This document shows positions 23,388 to 32,784 of a DNA stretch of 64,000 bases, piece after piece. The notes under the pieces are model-generated. The model ran no database searches and was not told where the DNA came from. It was given only the letters and a program-made list of their open reading frames with translations. The position numbers and the translations under genes were made by a program. Origin of the DNA: Clostridium sp. (GTDB lineage Bacteria; Bacteroidota; Bacteroidia; Bacteroidales; Muribaculaceae); NCBI GenBank assembly GCA_023666615.1, contig JAMPBQ010000001.1, forward strand, positions 1,013,406 through 1,077,405. Reading direction: 5' to 3'. Position 1 is the first letter of the stretch. The number at the start of each line of letters is the position of its first letter.

Positions 23388-24467
23388 TTATTGGGCTTCG
23401 GGGACGTTTTTGTTGTGGGATCGGAAGATTGAGCGGGCCTCGTCGGCGAATGCTTTAGCGTGGTATTTCCATTGGCCCTTGCAGGAATCGGGATGCACAA
23501 GGCGATAATTGGAAGAGCCCTGAGCGCCGGGGATTGTGAAGACGAGATGATAGCAAGCGGTGTCCACACGCGCCACTCCGTCGTGATCACGGCGCAGCTT
23601 TACTTGCAACATGGCGCCTCCTCGAGTGCTTTTTGTCTTCATATTTGAAATGTAGTTTCCAAGGGAGTATGCAACCAGCCTCTTATTGCCAAGTGAATCT
23701 TGGCGCATCTCCATAGGCTGGATTACGTGGGGATGGCCTCCGATGATCAGCTCGACGCCTTGGCCTTCAAGGAAATTGGCTAGATTCTCTTGCTCGTTAT
23801 TTGGCAGCAGCCTGTACTCCACGCCCCAGTGCATGGTCACGCACAAAAGCTCAGCGCCGGCTTGGCGGGCGTGCGCTATGTCTGATTTGATTTTATCCCT
23901 GTCGATGTAATCAACCACGGCGCCGTGTCGAGCCACAATGCCGTTGGTGCCATAGGTGTAATTCAGGAATCCTATCTTGAATCCATTCACATCCTGCACA
24001 AGCGGCAGGAGGGAATCTCTTTGCGCAACGTCGCGATATGCGCCCACATGCTTCACTCCCAGAGCGTCTACGGCATCAACAGTGCGCCTAAGGCCGCGTT
24101 CGCCGCGGTCAAGCATGTGGTTATTTGCCAAAAGGAACATATCGAACCCCGCGTCCTTCAGGGCTTTTGCGTAAGAATCGGGAGCGCAGAAGCAGGGATA
24201 GCCGGAGTAGGGCTTCCCGCCAAGTGGCGTCTCAAGGTTTACGACAGCAAAATCCGCGGAGCTGACTATTGAATCCACATTTTGGAAATACTCGCTATAG
24301 TCATAAACGCCGTCAGACTGCCGCGCAGCGACAATCTGCCCTTCGTGCATCATTGCGTCGCCCGCAAAAATCAAAGTGGCCTCTGGAGAGGGGATGTATT
24401 GGGAGACGATTGTGGTTACTGCCGCTATTAGGGATTTGGCAATCATAGTGATTGTTATTTGCCACAA
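23388..24467 (-). CDS. CapA/PgsA family metallophosphatase-like protein
   Basis: 359 residues. After a hydrophobic N-terminus (likely signal or anchor), the calcineurin-like fold opens LIFAGDAMMHEGQIVAARQ, then FAVVNLETPLGGKPYSGYPCF, LLANNHMLDRGERGL, TMHWGVEYRLLPNNEQ and IIGGHPHVIQPME, which are the CapA metal-site motifs. In some bacteria CapA relatives help make or anchor poly-gamma-glutamate, but no pgs genes are here, so the substrate is unknown. An alternative start is at 24446. The upstream region is a hairpin repeat cluster. Confidence 0.88.
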   Translation of the reverse strand: MWQITITMIAKSLIAAVTTIVSQYIPSPEATLIFAGDAMMHEGQIVAARQSDGVYDYSEYFQNVDSIVSSADFAVVNLETPLGGKPYSGYPCFCAPDSYAKALKDAGFDMFLLANNHMLDRGERGLRRTVDAVDALGVKHVGAYRDVAQRDSLLPLVQDVNGFKIGFLNYTYGTNGIVARHGAVVDYIDRDKIKSDIAHARQAGAELLCVTMHWGVEYRLLPNNEQENLANFLEGQGVELIIGGHPHVIQPMEMRQDSLGNKRLVAYSLGNYISNMKTKSTRGGAMLQVKLRRDHDGVARVDTACYHLVFTIPGAQGSSNYRLVHPDSCKGQWKYHAKAFADEARSIFRSHNKNVPEAQ

Positions 24468-24469
24468 AC

Positions 24470-24610
24470 GACCTCTACGAGGCCGATGTGCATTATTTTA
24501 TTCTAGCCCCAGGCTACGCTGCGCTTCGCCTGGGGTTTAACACAAGACGCCCCTACGGGGCTTATTGCACTGCGGCGCGCTGCGCTGTAACACGAGACGC
24601 CCCTACGGGG
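24470..24610. repeat. Hairpin repeat cluster with altered stems
   Basis: ACCTC-TAC-GAGGCC (from 24471), CCCCAGGC...GCCTGGGG with a longer internal loop containing TACGCTGCGCTTC (24506-24535), and two copies of GCCCC-TAC-GGGGC at about 24549 and 24600. Compared with the usual GCCTC-TAC-GAGGC, both arms changed together, preserving pairing. The cluster lies between folD and capA, both on the minus strand. Confidence 0.8.
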
Positions 24611-24656
24611 CTTATTAGGCCGCGCTTGGGGGTAACACAGCCTTGGGGATGGCGTA

Positions 24657-25538
24657 TTACTTATAGATGGCGCGCTTGGCGGCCAGAAGGGTGTTTTTCA
24701 TCAGGGAGCAGATTGTCATGGGGCCTACTCCGCCGGGGACGGGGGTGATATAGCTGCACTTGGGGGCAACTTCATTGAAATCGACGTCGCCGCTTAGGCG
24801 GAAGCCGCTCTTGCGCGAGGCATCCGGCACGCGGGTGGTGCCCACATCAATGATGACGGCGCCATCCTTTACCATATCCGCCTTTACGAATGCGGGCTTG
24901 CCGATGGCGGCGATAATAATATCAGCTTCTCGTGTAAAATCGGCAATATTTGGAGTGGCGCTGTGGACTACAGTGACAGTGCAATTGCCGGGATAACGCT
25001 TCTGCATCATCAATTCGGCTATAGGGCGACCAACGATATTGCTGCGGCCAAGCACCACGCAGTGCTTGCCCTTAGTCTCAATGTTGTATCGAGCCAGAAG
25101 CTCAAGGATGCCGGCGGGGGTGGCTGAAACAAAGCAGGGGAGCCCGATGGCCATGCGTCCGGCGTTGATTGGGTGAAAGCCGTCCACATCCTTGCGGTAG
25201 TCGATGGCCTCAATCACCTTCTGCTCAGAGATATTCTTTGGAAGGGGCAGCTGCACGATGAAACCGTCAATAGCGCCGTCCTCGTTCAATTCCTGCACTT
25301 TTTTGAGGAGCTCCTGCTCGGTGACATCATCCTCAAAACGGATGAGAGTGCTTTCAAAGCCGCATTCCGCGCAGCTTTTCACCTTGTTGGCCACATACGT
25401 CTCGCTGCCGCCATCGTGGCCGACGAGAATAGCTGCCAGATGCGGGCGCCTCTTTCCGTCCGCAACCATTTTGGCCACTTCAGCGGCTATCTCGGCCTTA
25501 ATGTCGGCTGAAGTTTTCTTTCCGTCGATTAATTGCAT
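24657..25538 (-). CDS. folD: Bifunctional methylene-THF dehydrogenase / methenyl-THF cyclohydrolase
   Basis: 293 residues. Catalyses NADP-linked interconversion of 5,10-methylene-, methenyl- and 10-formyl-THF. Visible signatures: [29 protein letters not shown] with the Tyr and catalytic Lys (near 34-62), [26 protein letters not shown], the Rossmann motif [17 protein letters not shown], and [21 protein letters not shown]. Follows ffh by 24 nt on the same strand. Together with purT and panC/panD it reflects normal one-carbon and cofactor metabolism. Confidence 0.97.
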   Translation of the reverse strand: MQLIDGKKTSADIKAEIAAEVAKMVADGKRRPHLAAILVGHDGGSETYVANKVKSCAECGFESTLIRFEDDVTEQELLKKVQELNEDGAIDGFIVQLPLPKNISEQKVIEAIDYRKDVDGFHPINAGRMAIGLPCFVSATPAGILELLARYNIETKGKHCVVLGRSNIVGRPIAELMMQKRYPGNCTVTVVHSATPNIADFTREADIIIAAIGKPAFVKADMVKDGAVIIDVGTTRVPDASRKSGFRLSGDVDFNEVAPKCSYITPVPGGVGPMTICSLMKNTLLAAKRAIYK

Positions 25539-25562
25539 AATATCGTGAATGATAGTGAAAAA

Positions 25563-26906
25563 TCAGCGGCGTTTTCCGCGCGCCTGCTTCATTTGCTTCA
25601 TAAGGTTCATGGGGTTCTTGTTGGAGGACACCATTTGCATCATCTTCCTTGTTTCGGCGAACTGCTTGATGAGCCGGTTGACCTCCTGGACCGAAGTGCC
25701 TGAGCCGGCGGCGATGCGCTGCACCCTGGTGCCTTTGATTACATCAGGATTCTCGCGTTCGTAGGGTGTCATAGAATGAATGATTGCCTCGATGCCCTTG
25801 AAGGCGTTGTTGTCAATGTCGATATCCTTAATGGCCTTGCCTACGCCGGGAATCATAGAAGCAAGGTCCTTGATGTTGCCAAGCTTCTTGATTTGCTCGA
25901 TTTGCTTGAGGAAATCATTGAAATTGAACTGGTTTTTGCGGAGCTTGTCGGCGAGTTCCTTAGCCTTCTTCTCATCGTACTCCTTCATCGCCAACTCGGC
26001 GAGGGTCTTGACGTCGCCCATGCCAAGGATGCGCTCAGCCATGCGATCAGGATGGAAGAAGTCAATGCCGTCGAGGGTTTCGCCCGTGCCGATAAACTTG
26101 ATAGGCTTGTTTACGACAGTGCGGATGGATATCGCGGCGCCTCCGCGGGTATCGCCGTCCAGCTTAGTGAGGACAACGCCGTTGAAGTCGAGGCGGTCGT
26201 TGAAGGCCTTAGCCGTATTCACGGCATCTTGGCCGGTCATAGCGTCTACCACGAATAGAATTTCGTCGGGGTTGACCGCATTCTTGATGGCCTCAATCTC
26301 GTCCATCATCTTTTCGTCCACAGCCAGGCGACCGGCGGTATCGATAATGACGAGGTCGTTATGGTTCTCCTTAGCGAACTTGATTGCGTTCTTGGCAATC
26401 TCCACGGGATTCTTGTTTCCCTCTTCGGTATAAACCGGCACATCAATAGACTTTGCCAGGGTCTGCAGCTGCTCAATGGCCGCGGGGCGGTAAACGTCGC
26501 CGGCCACGAGGAGCGGACGCATGCCCTTCTCGCTCTTGAGCTTTTTCGCCAGCTTCCCGGTGAATGTGGTCTTGCCGGAGCCTTGGAGGCCAGACATCAA
26601 AATCACAGCGGGCTTGCCCTTTAGGTTGAGGGGCTCGGCCTTATCGCCCATAAGGGAAGTGAGCTCATCATAGACGATTTTCACCATAAGCTCGCTGGGC
26701 TTAAGGGCTGTGAGCACGTTTTGGCCGAGAGCTTTCTGCTTGACGGTGTCGACGAAATTCTTCGCAACCTTATAGTTTACGTCAGATTCTATGAGAGCGC
26801 GGCGCACATCCTTAAGAGTTTCCGCAACGTTGATTTCAGTGATTTTGCCTTGGCCCTTCAGTATTTTGAAGCTGCGTTCGAGGCGTTCGGTAAGATTTTC
26901 AAACAT
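25563..26906 (-). CDS. ffh: Signal recognition particle protein (SRP54)
   Basis: 447-residue GTPase that binds signal peptides of nascent membrane proteins with 4.5S RNA and docks with FtsY. N domain residues 1-90, G domain with GLQGSGKTTFTGKLAKKL (near 108-125), DVYRPAAIEQL, DTAGRLAVDEKMM, TKLDGDTRGGAA; M domain from about 300 with PGVGKAIKDI and the methionine-rich finger ending QMKQARGKRR. The length is normal. Certain call. Confidence 0.98.
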   Translation of the reverse strand: MFENLTERLERSFKILKGQGKITEINVAETLKDVRRALIESDVNYKVAKNFVDTVKQKALGQNVLTALKPSELMVKIVYDELTSLMGDKAEPLNLKGKPAVILMSGLQGSGKTTFTGKLAKKLKSEKGMRPLLVAGDVYRPAAIEQLQTLAKSIDVPVYTEEGNKNPVEIAKNAIKFAKENHNDLVIIDTAGRLAVDEKMMDEIEAIKNAVNPDEILFVVDAMTGQDAVNTAKAFNDRLDFNGVVLTKLDGDTRGGAAISIRTVVNKPIKFIGTGETLDGIDFFHPDRMAERILGMGDVKTLAELAMKEYDEKKAKELADKLRKNQFNFNDFLKQIEQIKKLGNIKDLASMIPGVGKAIKDIDIDNNAFKGIEAIIHSMTPYERENPDVIKGTRVQRIAAGSGTSVQEVNRLIKQFAETRKMMQMVSSNKNPMNLMKQMKQARGKRR

Positions 26907-26948
26907 TTTATATGGGGGAGGTGGTGTTAAAGGGGTTAGTTTTGGGGG

Positions 26949-27296
26949 TCAGAGCTTGTTGGTGGCCGTGTCAGGGAAAATCACCGATGGCTTGAAGGCT
27001 CTTGCCTCTTCAATGGGCATAGAGCCGTAGGCCATGATTATGATAATGTCGCCGGGCTGCACCAGGCGGGCGGCGGCGCCGTTAAGGCAAATCACGCCCG
27101 AGCCTCGCTGGCCTGGGATGGCGTATGTCTCCAGTCGGGCGCCATTGTTGTTGTTTACAATGTAAACGTGTTCGCCTTGGATAATTCCGGCGGCGTCCAT
27201 CAGCTCCTCATCTATCGTGATGCTGCCAATATAGTCGAGGCGGGCTTCGGTGACCGTCACCCTGTGGATCTTTGATTTCAGAACTTCAACGTTCAT
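26949..27296 (-). CDS. panD: Aspartate 1-decarboxylase (pyruvoyl enzyme)
   Basis: Makes beta-alanine for pantothenate. 115 residues with the self-cleavage site at Gly24-Ser25 in [11 protein letters not shown], where the serine becomes the pyruvoyl group, and the active-site [28 protein letters not shown]. Ends near the ffh promoter region. Lies 9 nt after panC on the same strand, forming a panC-panD operon. Confidence 0.97.
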   Translation of the reverse strand: MNVEVLKSKIHRVTVTEARLDYIGSITIDEELMDAAGIIQGEHVYIVNNNNGARLETYAIPGQRGSGVICLNGAAARLVQPGDIIIIMAYGSMPIEEARAFKPSVIFPDTATNKL

Positions 27297-27305
27297 CGCT
27301 GCGAA

Positions 27306-28145
27306 TCAATACTTAATATTATCAATAAGGCGGACATCGCCGCAATATACGGTGACGCATCCCACGGGCTGGGAGGATTGGCTCCAGTCAGAAATAGGCT
27401 GCATCGTCTTTCCGTCGACAATTTGGTAATACTCCACCTCCATGCCGGGGAAGGAGTTAATTTCATCGACAACGTACTTTTCAGTCTGCTGGACCGTGTG
27501 ATTCTTTGCCCAGTCGACGGAAGAGGCCAAAGCCTTGTGTATGTTTGGGGCGATGATCCTTTGCTCGGGGGTGAGGCGCACATTGCGGCTGCTCATCGCC
27601 AGTCCGTCATCCTCGCGCTTTATGGGGCAAGGCACAATTTCCAGGTCGAAACCCTCAAGCTCCACCATGCGGCGAATCACGGCAATCTGCTGGAAATCCT
27701 TTTCGCCGAAATAGGCGCGGTCAGGAAGGACTATGCTGAAAAGCTTGCTTACGATCTGGGCCACGCCGTTGAAATGGCCGGGCCTCATGGCTCCCTCCAT
27801 CACCTCGGCCACCGGGCCAAGGTCGAAAACGCGGTTGTCGGGCTCGGGGTACATTTCCTCAACAGAGGGCACGAGGGCGAAGTCAACCCCCGCCAGGCGC
27901 ATCTTTTCGCAGTCGGCCTGTTCGGTGCGCGGATAAGTGCGCAAGTCCTCAGGGTTGTTGAACTGCGTAGGGTTGACAAACACGCTGACGACCACCACGT
28001 CGTTGTCGCGGCGCGCCTTCTCTATAAGAGAAATGTGGCCGGCGTGCAGGGCGCCCATAGTTGGCACCAGGCCTATGGATTTGCCCTGGGCGCGCGCCTG
28101 ATCGAGGGCGTTACGCAGGGCGCTGACTGTTCTTACTATTTCCAT
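27306..28145 (-). CDS. panC: Pantothenate synthetase
   Basis: Joins pantoate and beta-alanine with ATP. 279 residues: [47 protein letters not shown] (HIGH-type nucleotide motif), [33 protein letters not shown], and the KMSKS-like loop [16 protein letters not shown]. Length is typical. First gene of the panC-panD pair, with a consensus promoter immediately upstream. Confidence 0.97.
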   Translation of the reverse strand: MEIVRTVSALRNALDQARAQGKSIGLVPTMGALHAGHISLIEKARRDNDVVVVSVFVNPTQFNNPEDLRTYPRTEQADCEKMRLAGVDFALVPSVEEMYPEPDNRVFDLGPVAEVMEGAMRPGHFNGVAQIVSKLFSIVLPDRAYFGEKDFQQIAVIRRMVELEGFDLEIVPCPIKREDDGLAMSSRNVRLTPEQRIIAPNIHKALASSVDWAKNHTVQQTEKYVVDEINSFPGMEVEYYQIVDGKTMQPISDWSQSSQPVGCVTVYCGDVRLIDNIKY

Positions 28146-28173
28146 TTTATTTAGGATAAGTACATATCGGCTG

Positions 28174-28205
28174 CAAAATTAGCCATTAATCCCCACTTTC
28201 ACAAA
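28174..28205 (-). promoter_or_regulatory. Promoter of panC-panD
   Basis: Minus-strand TTTG (28205-28202), 20 nt, TAATTTTG (28181-28174); the panC ATG lies 29 nt beyond. Confidence 0.75.
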
Positions 28206-28285
28206 TCATCGCCGAAAAATATTTTTCTCACCGGATTAGCGGGAGCTTTTTGCGGATATTGGGGCGAAAAATTAAAAATATTGCT

Positions 28286-28293
28286 TAACTTTG
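28286..28293 (+). promoter_or_regulatory. Probable -7 element of the 28.3-35.3 kb operon
   Basis: TAACTTTG lies 31 nt before the 5'-nucleotidase ATG; the expected -33 position reads ATTG rather than TTTG. Confidence 0.5.
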
Positions 28294-28324
28294 TCGGAAA
28301 GTTAAATTTACCACGCTTGAGACC

Positions 28325-29821
28325 ATGACTATATTTTCAAGAATGCTCATCGGCGGACTGGCCATAATTTGCGCCGGCGCAGCCAACGCTGAGAATTTGG
28401 TGATAATGCACACCAACGACACGCACTCGCAGATTGACCCCTTCGATACCGACGGAATGGGCGGAGTGGCGCGCAGGAAGGCGCTGATAGACAGCATACG
28501 CGGGGCAGAGGCCAATACGCTCTTGGTGGACGCCGGCGACATAGTGCAGGGCACGCTCTTCTTCAACCTTTATCAGGGCGAAGTGGAAGAGAAGCTGATG
28601 AACGCCCTGGACTATGACATACGCATTCTCGGAAACCACGAGTTTGACAATGGCCTGGGCAAAATGGCCGCGAACCTGAAGATGGCCAACGCCGCGCTAT
28701 TAGGCGCCAATTACGACTTCAGGCAGACGCCGCTTGACGGCCTGTTCAAGCCCTACAAGATATATGACGTTGACAGCGCGCGAATCGCTTTTATGCCAAT
28801 CAACCTGCAGCCAAAAGGCATGATTTCAGACCGAAATTATGAAGGCATGGGCTATTTGGACTATGCCGAGTATGCCGACAAGATGGCATGGTACCTGAAA
28901 AACATTGAAAACGCCGATATGGTGATTGCCGTTTCGCATGTGGGATATTCGCCCGATACGGCTCTGGTGGCCGCCTCGAGCAACATTGACGCCGTGATTG
29001 GAGGGCATAGCCACACCACGGTTGACCCGGCCGACCCTTCTTCGCCCCCGCACATTATCAAGAATGCCGACGGAAAGGACGTGCTTGTGGCGCAGGCGGG
29101 CAAGGGAGGCCGCTATCTGGGAGAAATAACAGTTGACCTATCCGACCTCGGCTCCACTCCTAAATACAGGCTTATTCCCGTTGACGCCAGGCTGGATTCC
29201 CGCTCCGACGGCAGCGTGGAGGCCATCGTGGCGCCTTACCGCGAAGAGATTGAGGCGCTCAACCACAAATATGTCACCTCCGCCCCCGCAGACATGCCCA
29301 AGGACGGGCAGGCCTTGCTCAACTTCGTGGCGGACTATGCTTTTGAAAGGTGCAAAGAGCTGTACCCAGGCGTAGATTTCGCATTCATAAACAAGGGCGG
29401 CATCCGCAATGACATACCCAAGGGCCCGGTGAGCGAAGGGCAGGTGATTACGCTTATGCCCTTCTACAACAGGCTGCAAGTGATAGAAATAAGCGGAAAG
29501 CAGCTCCTTGAGGCGTTTGACACCATGGCCAGCCAGTATGGCCAAGGAGTGAGCGAGAACGTAAAGGCAGAGTACCGCGGCGGCAAATGCGTGAATGTGA
29601 CAATAGACGGGAAACGCATTGACCCCAATGGCACGTACTACGTAGGCACAATTGATTACGTGGCCAACGGCGGCGACTACTTTTCAAGCCTTGTAGACCA
29701 TAAAACCGTGGCGGAGAGCGACAAATATCTATTTGACGACCTCCTCGACTATTTCAAAAACGGGAAAGGCAAGGGCAAAGAGATGAAAGCCAATGACAAA
29801 GTTAGAATGAAAAAGATATGA
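28325..29821 (+). CDS. Periplasmic 5'-nucleotidase / metallophosphatase (UshA-like)
   Basis: 498 residues with signal peptide MTIFSRMLIGGLAIICAGAANA. The N-terminal metallophosphatase domain has LVIMHTNDTHSQ, LVDAGDIVQG, ILGNHEFDNG and AVIGGHSHTTVDP. The C-terminal substrate domain carries FAFINKGGIRNDIPKG and YYVGTIDYVANGGDYFSSL. It is full-length, whereas many Bacteroidetes split the two domains into separate genes. Hydrolyses nucleotides or nucleotide sugars in the periplasm to recover nucleosides and phosphate. The next gene starts in its last codons (ATGA). Confidence 0.92.
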   Translation: MTIFSRMLIGGLAIICAGAANAENLVIMHTNDTHSQIDPFDTDGMGGVARRKALIDSIRGAEANTLLVDAGDIVQGTLFFNLYQGEVEEKLMNALDYDIRILGNHEFDNGLGKMAANLKMANAALLGANYDFRQTPLDGLFKPYKIYDVDSARIAFMPINLQPKGMISDRNYEGMGYLDYAEYADKMAWYLKNIENADMVIAVSHVGYSPDTALVAASSNIDAVIGGHSHTTVDPADPSSPPHIIKNADGKDVLVAQAGKGGRYLGEITVDLSDLGSTPKYRLIPVDARLDSRSDGSVEAIVAPYREEIEALNHKYVTSAPADMPKDGQALLNFVADYAFERCKELYPGVDFAFINKGGIRNDIPKGPVSEGQVITLMPFYNRLQVIEISGKQLLEAFDTMASQYGQGVSENVKAEYRGGKCVNVTIDGKRIDPNGTYYVGTIDYVANGGDYFSSLVDHKTVAESDKYLFDDLLDYFKNGKGKGKEMKANDKVRMKKI

Positions 29822-32775
29822 TCGATTCTTTGATTATCGCGCTGGCCGAAATAGCCGGCGCATTGTGCGCGGTGCCTGAGGTTAGCCCGCTGCATGCACA
29901 AATCGGTTCGGAGCAATGCGTAGAGTGGGTAGACTCCGTTTATGCGTCGCTCAGCGAGCGCCAGCGCGTGGGGCAGCTGATAATAGCCCATGTTACTCCC
30001 GACCCCTCGGCCGGCAACAAGGCGGCCGTAAAAAGGCTGACGGAAGAAGACGGGGTGGGGGGATTCCTGTTCAGCAAAGGGTCGCTTAGCGACTACGCGG
30101 AAATGGTGAACTATGCGCAGTCCTACGCAAAAGTGCCCCTGATGATGACATTCGACGGCGAATGGGGGCTGTCGATGCGCATAGACGGCACGCCTCGCTT
30201 CCCATACAACATGGGGCTTGGAGCCATCCAGGACGAGCGGCTGATTTATGACTATGGCATGGAAATGGCCAGGGAATGCAAGGCATTGGGCATACAGGTG
30301 AACTTCGCGCCTGTGCTTGACGTCAACTCCAATCCATCCAATCCGGTGATAGGCACGCGCTCGTTTGGCGAAGACCCTGCCAGAGTGGCCAAGCTGGGCA
30401 CGGCTTACGCCCTTGGCTTGGAAAGCGGCGGGGTCCTGAGCACGTCGAAGCATTTTCCTGGGCACGGCGACACTGACGTAGACTCGCACAAGGCATTGCC
30501 CACACTAAAACAGACTAGACGGCAGCTAGAAAGCGTGGACTTCGTGCCATTTGAAGAATACTCCCGAGCAAAGCTTGGCGGGGTGATGGTAGGGCACATT
30601 GCGGTGCCGTCGCTGGATTCAACGCTAACGCCCGCGTCGCTTTCGCGGCCAATTACCACCGGCGTGCTCAAGGAGCAGCTTGGCTTTGAGGGGCTGATAT
30701 TCACCGACGCGCTGGGCATGAAGGGTGCCGCCACAGACGGCAACGCATGCGTGGAGGCACTGAAGGCCGGCGCCGACATGCTTTTAAGCCCAATAAACGC
30801 CCGCTCGGACCTTGACGCAGTGATGAAAGCCATTGAAGATGGCGAGATTTCAAAGGAGCAAGTGGAGGCAAGCGTGAGAAAGCTTCTGTCATATAAGTAT
30901 GCTTTAGGGCTGAGCGAGGGTATACCTGTTGACCAGGCCAATGTCGGCGCTGTGATCAACTCGCCCGAGGCCGACGCGCTGAACACGGCATTGGCCAACG
31001 CGTCAATCACTGTCATAAGAAACGAAAGCCACATATTGCCAATTTCCGACCTTGCGCATAACAAAATAGCGGTAGTGAACGTGGGGGCGTCCAGCGGCAA
31101 TGCATTCGACAACCTATGCCGACAATACGCTGACGCGGCAGTTTTCGACGGCGGCAATCTGACTGCAACAGAATTGGACAGGCTGAAAAAATTCAATACT
31201 GTGGTTGTGGCAGTGTATGACGACAAGGCGTCCTCCGTGGCGGCAATGCAAAAGCTGGCGGACATGCCGGGACTGGTGCCGGTATTCCTCATCAATCCTT
31301 ATAAGGTGACGAAATTCAAGCAAAGCCTTGGCGGGGCAAAGGCAATAATGCTGGCGTATGACGATACTCCCTACACTCGCCGCGCCGCAGCCATGGGGCT
31401 TTTCGCCGGCATCAATGTTGATGGACGAGTGCCGGTCAACATCGAAGGCGTGGCCAAAACGGGCGAAGGCGTTTCTTTTGGGAAAACCCGCCTGGGCTAT
31501 GCATCACCCTATTCCGTGGGGATGAATCCCAGCCTTACCGCCAAAATCGACAGCATTATGGCGGAAGCCGTGGAGAAGGGGGCAACCCCCGGCGGGCAAG
31601 TGCTCGTGGCCAGGAATGGAGAAATAGTGGTGAACAAGAACTATGGCAAGACCACAAAGGGCGGCAAGCCTGTGAATGACTTCACGCTCTATGACTTGGC
31701 ATCTGTATCAAAGACCGTTGGGACGCTGCCGGGCGTGATGAAGGCATATGACCTTGGCCTTTTTGAAATGGACGCCTTCGCAAAGGAATACATACCCGGC
31801 CTGAACGTGGCCGGCAAGGACAGCATCACCCCGAGAATGCTTCTCTACCACGAAAGCGGCATGCAGCCCTCGCTGCCAATGTTTGACATTATGATGGACA
31901 CCCTTACATACACGGGAAATCTCCTCAGTTCGAAATACGACAAAAACCATAAGATAAAGGTGTACAGAAATCTTTATGGCAATCAAAACGCCAAGATGCG
32001 CACCGACATAGCGTCACGCACACGGGGCAACGGATTCGAAATTGAGGCCGCTAAGGGGCTTTATCTCAACGATGCCGCTTATGACACAATAATGAATAAG
32101 ATATATGCCTCCAAGCTGCGCGCTAACCGCGACTATACTTATTCTTGCCTAAACTTTTGCTTGTTGATGGACATGGAGCAGCGCGTGACAGGGCAGGGCC
32201 ATGACCAGTGGGTGACTGACAGCGTGTGGGCTCCGATTGGAGCATATGGATTCCGCTATCGCCCGACCCTTACGGCAGAGGCGTCGGACATAGCCGCTAC
32301 GGAAAATGACACCTACCTGCGCAAGCAGCATCTGCAGGGCTATGTGCATGACGAGCTGGCGGCCTTCTCCGGCGGCCTGCAGGGAAACGCCGGGGTGTTC
32401 GGCACAGCCACTGACATAGCCAAACTGTGCCAGACATGGCTCAACGACGGCACCTACGGAGGCGAGCGCATATTCTCGGAAGAGACGACAAATCTATTCA
32501 CTGACAGCAAGAGCCCTAACTCGCACCGAGGCCTTGGCTTTGACAAGCCTTATCTCGAAAATCCCGACTATTCCTCCACCGTGGCGCGCGCCACGCCTTC
32601 GACTTATGGGCACACCGGCTACACCGGCACTGTGTTTTGGGTGGATCCTGAATATGACCTAATTTTCGTATTTCTCAACAACAGGGTGGATCCCACGCGC
32701 AACAATGACGCATGGCTTAAGGTGGCGCCACGCAGCGCGCTGATGAATGCTGTTTACGATTCACTCGGCCTTTGA
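29818..32775 (+). CDS. GH3 beta-N-acetylglucosaminidase fused to a beta-lactamase/esterase-type domain
   Basis: 985 residues. The GH3 part (about 35-370) has KHFPGHGDTDVDSHKALP (near 212-229; the loop His is the proton donor in NagZ-type enzymes) and GLIFTDALGMKGA (catalytic Asp near 298). A linking alpha/beta domain follows (about 380-570). The C-terminal serine beta-lactamase-like domain shows SVSK near 627 (the SxxK nucleophile) and DYTYSCLNFCLL near 774 as the second motif, with HTGYTGTVFWVD late. This fusion is a known Bacteroidetes type. Probably trims muropeptides or other GlcNAc glycans; the second domain may be an esterase or peptidase. The N-terminus is only weakly hydrophobic. Overlaps the previous gene by 4 nt. 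Confidence 0.9.
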   Translation: MIDSLIIALAEIAGALCAVPEVSPLHAQIGSEQCVEWVDSVYASLSERQRVGQLIIAHVTPDPSAGNKAAVKRLTEEDGVGGFLFSKGSLSDYAEMVNYAQSYAKVPLMMTFDGEWGLSMRIDGTPRFPYNMGLGAIQDERLIYDYGMEMARECKALGIQVNFAPVLDVNSNPSNPVIGTRSFGEDPARVAKLGTAYALGLESGGVLSTSKHFPGHGDTDVDSHKALPTLKQTRRQLESVDFVPFEEYSRAKLGGVMVGHIAVPSLDSTLTPASLSRPITTGVLKEQLGFEGLIFTDALGMKGAATDGNACVEALKAGADMLLSPINARSDLDAVMKAIEDGEISKEQVEASVRKLLSYKYALGLSEGIPVDQANVGAVINSPEADALNTALANASITVIRNESHILPISDLAHNKIAVVNVGASSGNAFDNLCRQYADAAVFDGGNLTATELDRLKKFNTVVVAVYDDKASSVAAMQKLADMPGLVPVFLINPYKVTKFKQSLGGAKAIMLAYDDTPYTRRAAAMGLFAGINVDGRVPVNIEGVAKTGEGVSFGKTRLGYASPYSVGMNPSLTAKIDSIMAEAVEKGATPGGQVLVARNGEIVVNKNYGKTTKGGKPVNDFTLYDLASVSKTVGTLPGVMKAYDLGLFEMDAFAKEYIPGLNVAGKDSITPRMLLYHESGMQPSLPMFDIMMDTLTYTGNLLSSKYDKNHKIKVYRNLYGNQNAKMRTDIASRTRGNGFEIEAAKGLYLNDAAYDTIMNKIYASKLRANRDYTYSCLNFCLLMDMEQRVTGQGHDQWVTDSVWAPIGAYGFRYRPTLTAEASDIAATENDTYLRKQHLQGYVHDELAAFSGGLQGNAGVFGTATDIAKLCQTWLNDGTYGGERIFSEETTNLFTDSKSPNSHRGLGFDKPYLENPDYSSTVARATPSTYGHTGYTGTVFWVDPEYDLIFVFLNNRVDPTRNNDAWLKVAPRSALMNAVYDSLGL

Positions 32776-32784
32776 AAATAAATT

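Noticed and set aside
24463-24656. Riboswitch or structured RNA upstream of capA
   Set aside because: The stems belong to the dispersed hairpin family found elsewhere in both orientations and contexts; no aptamer-like conserved core.
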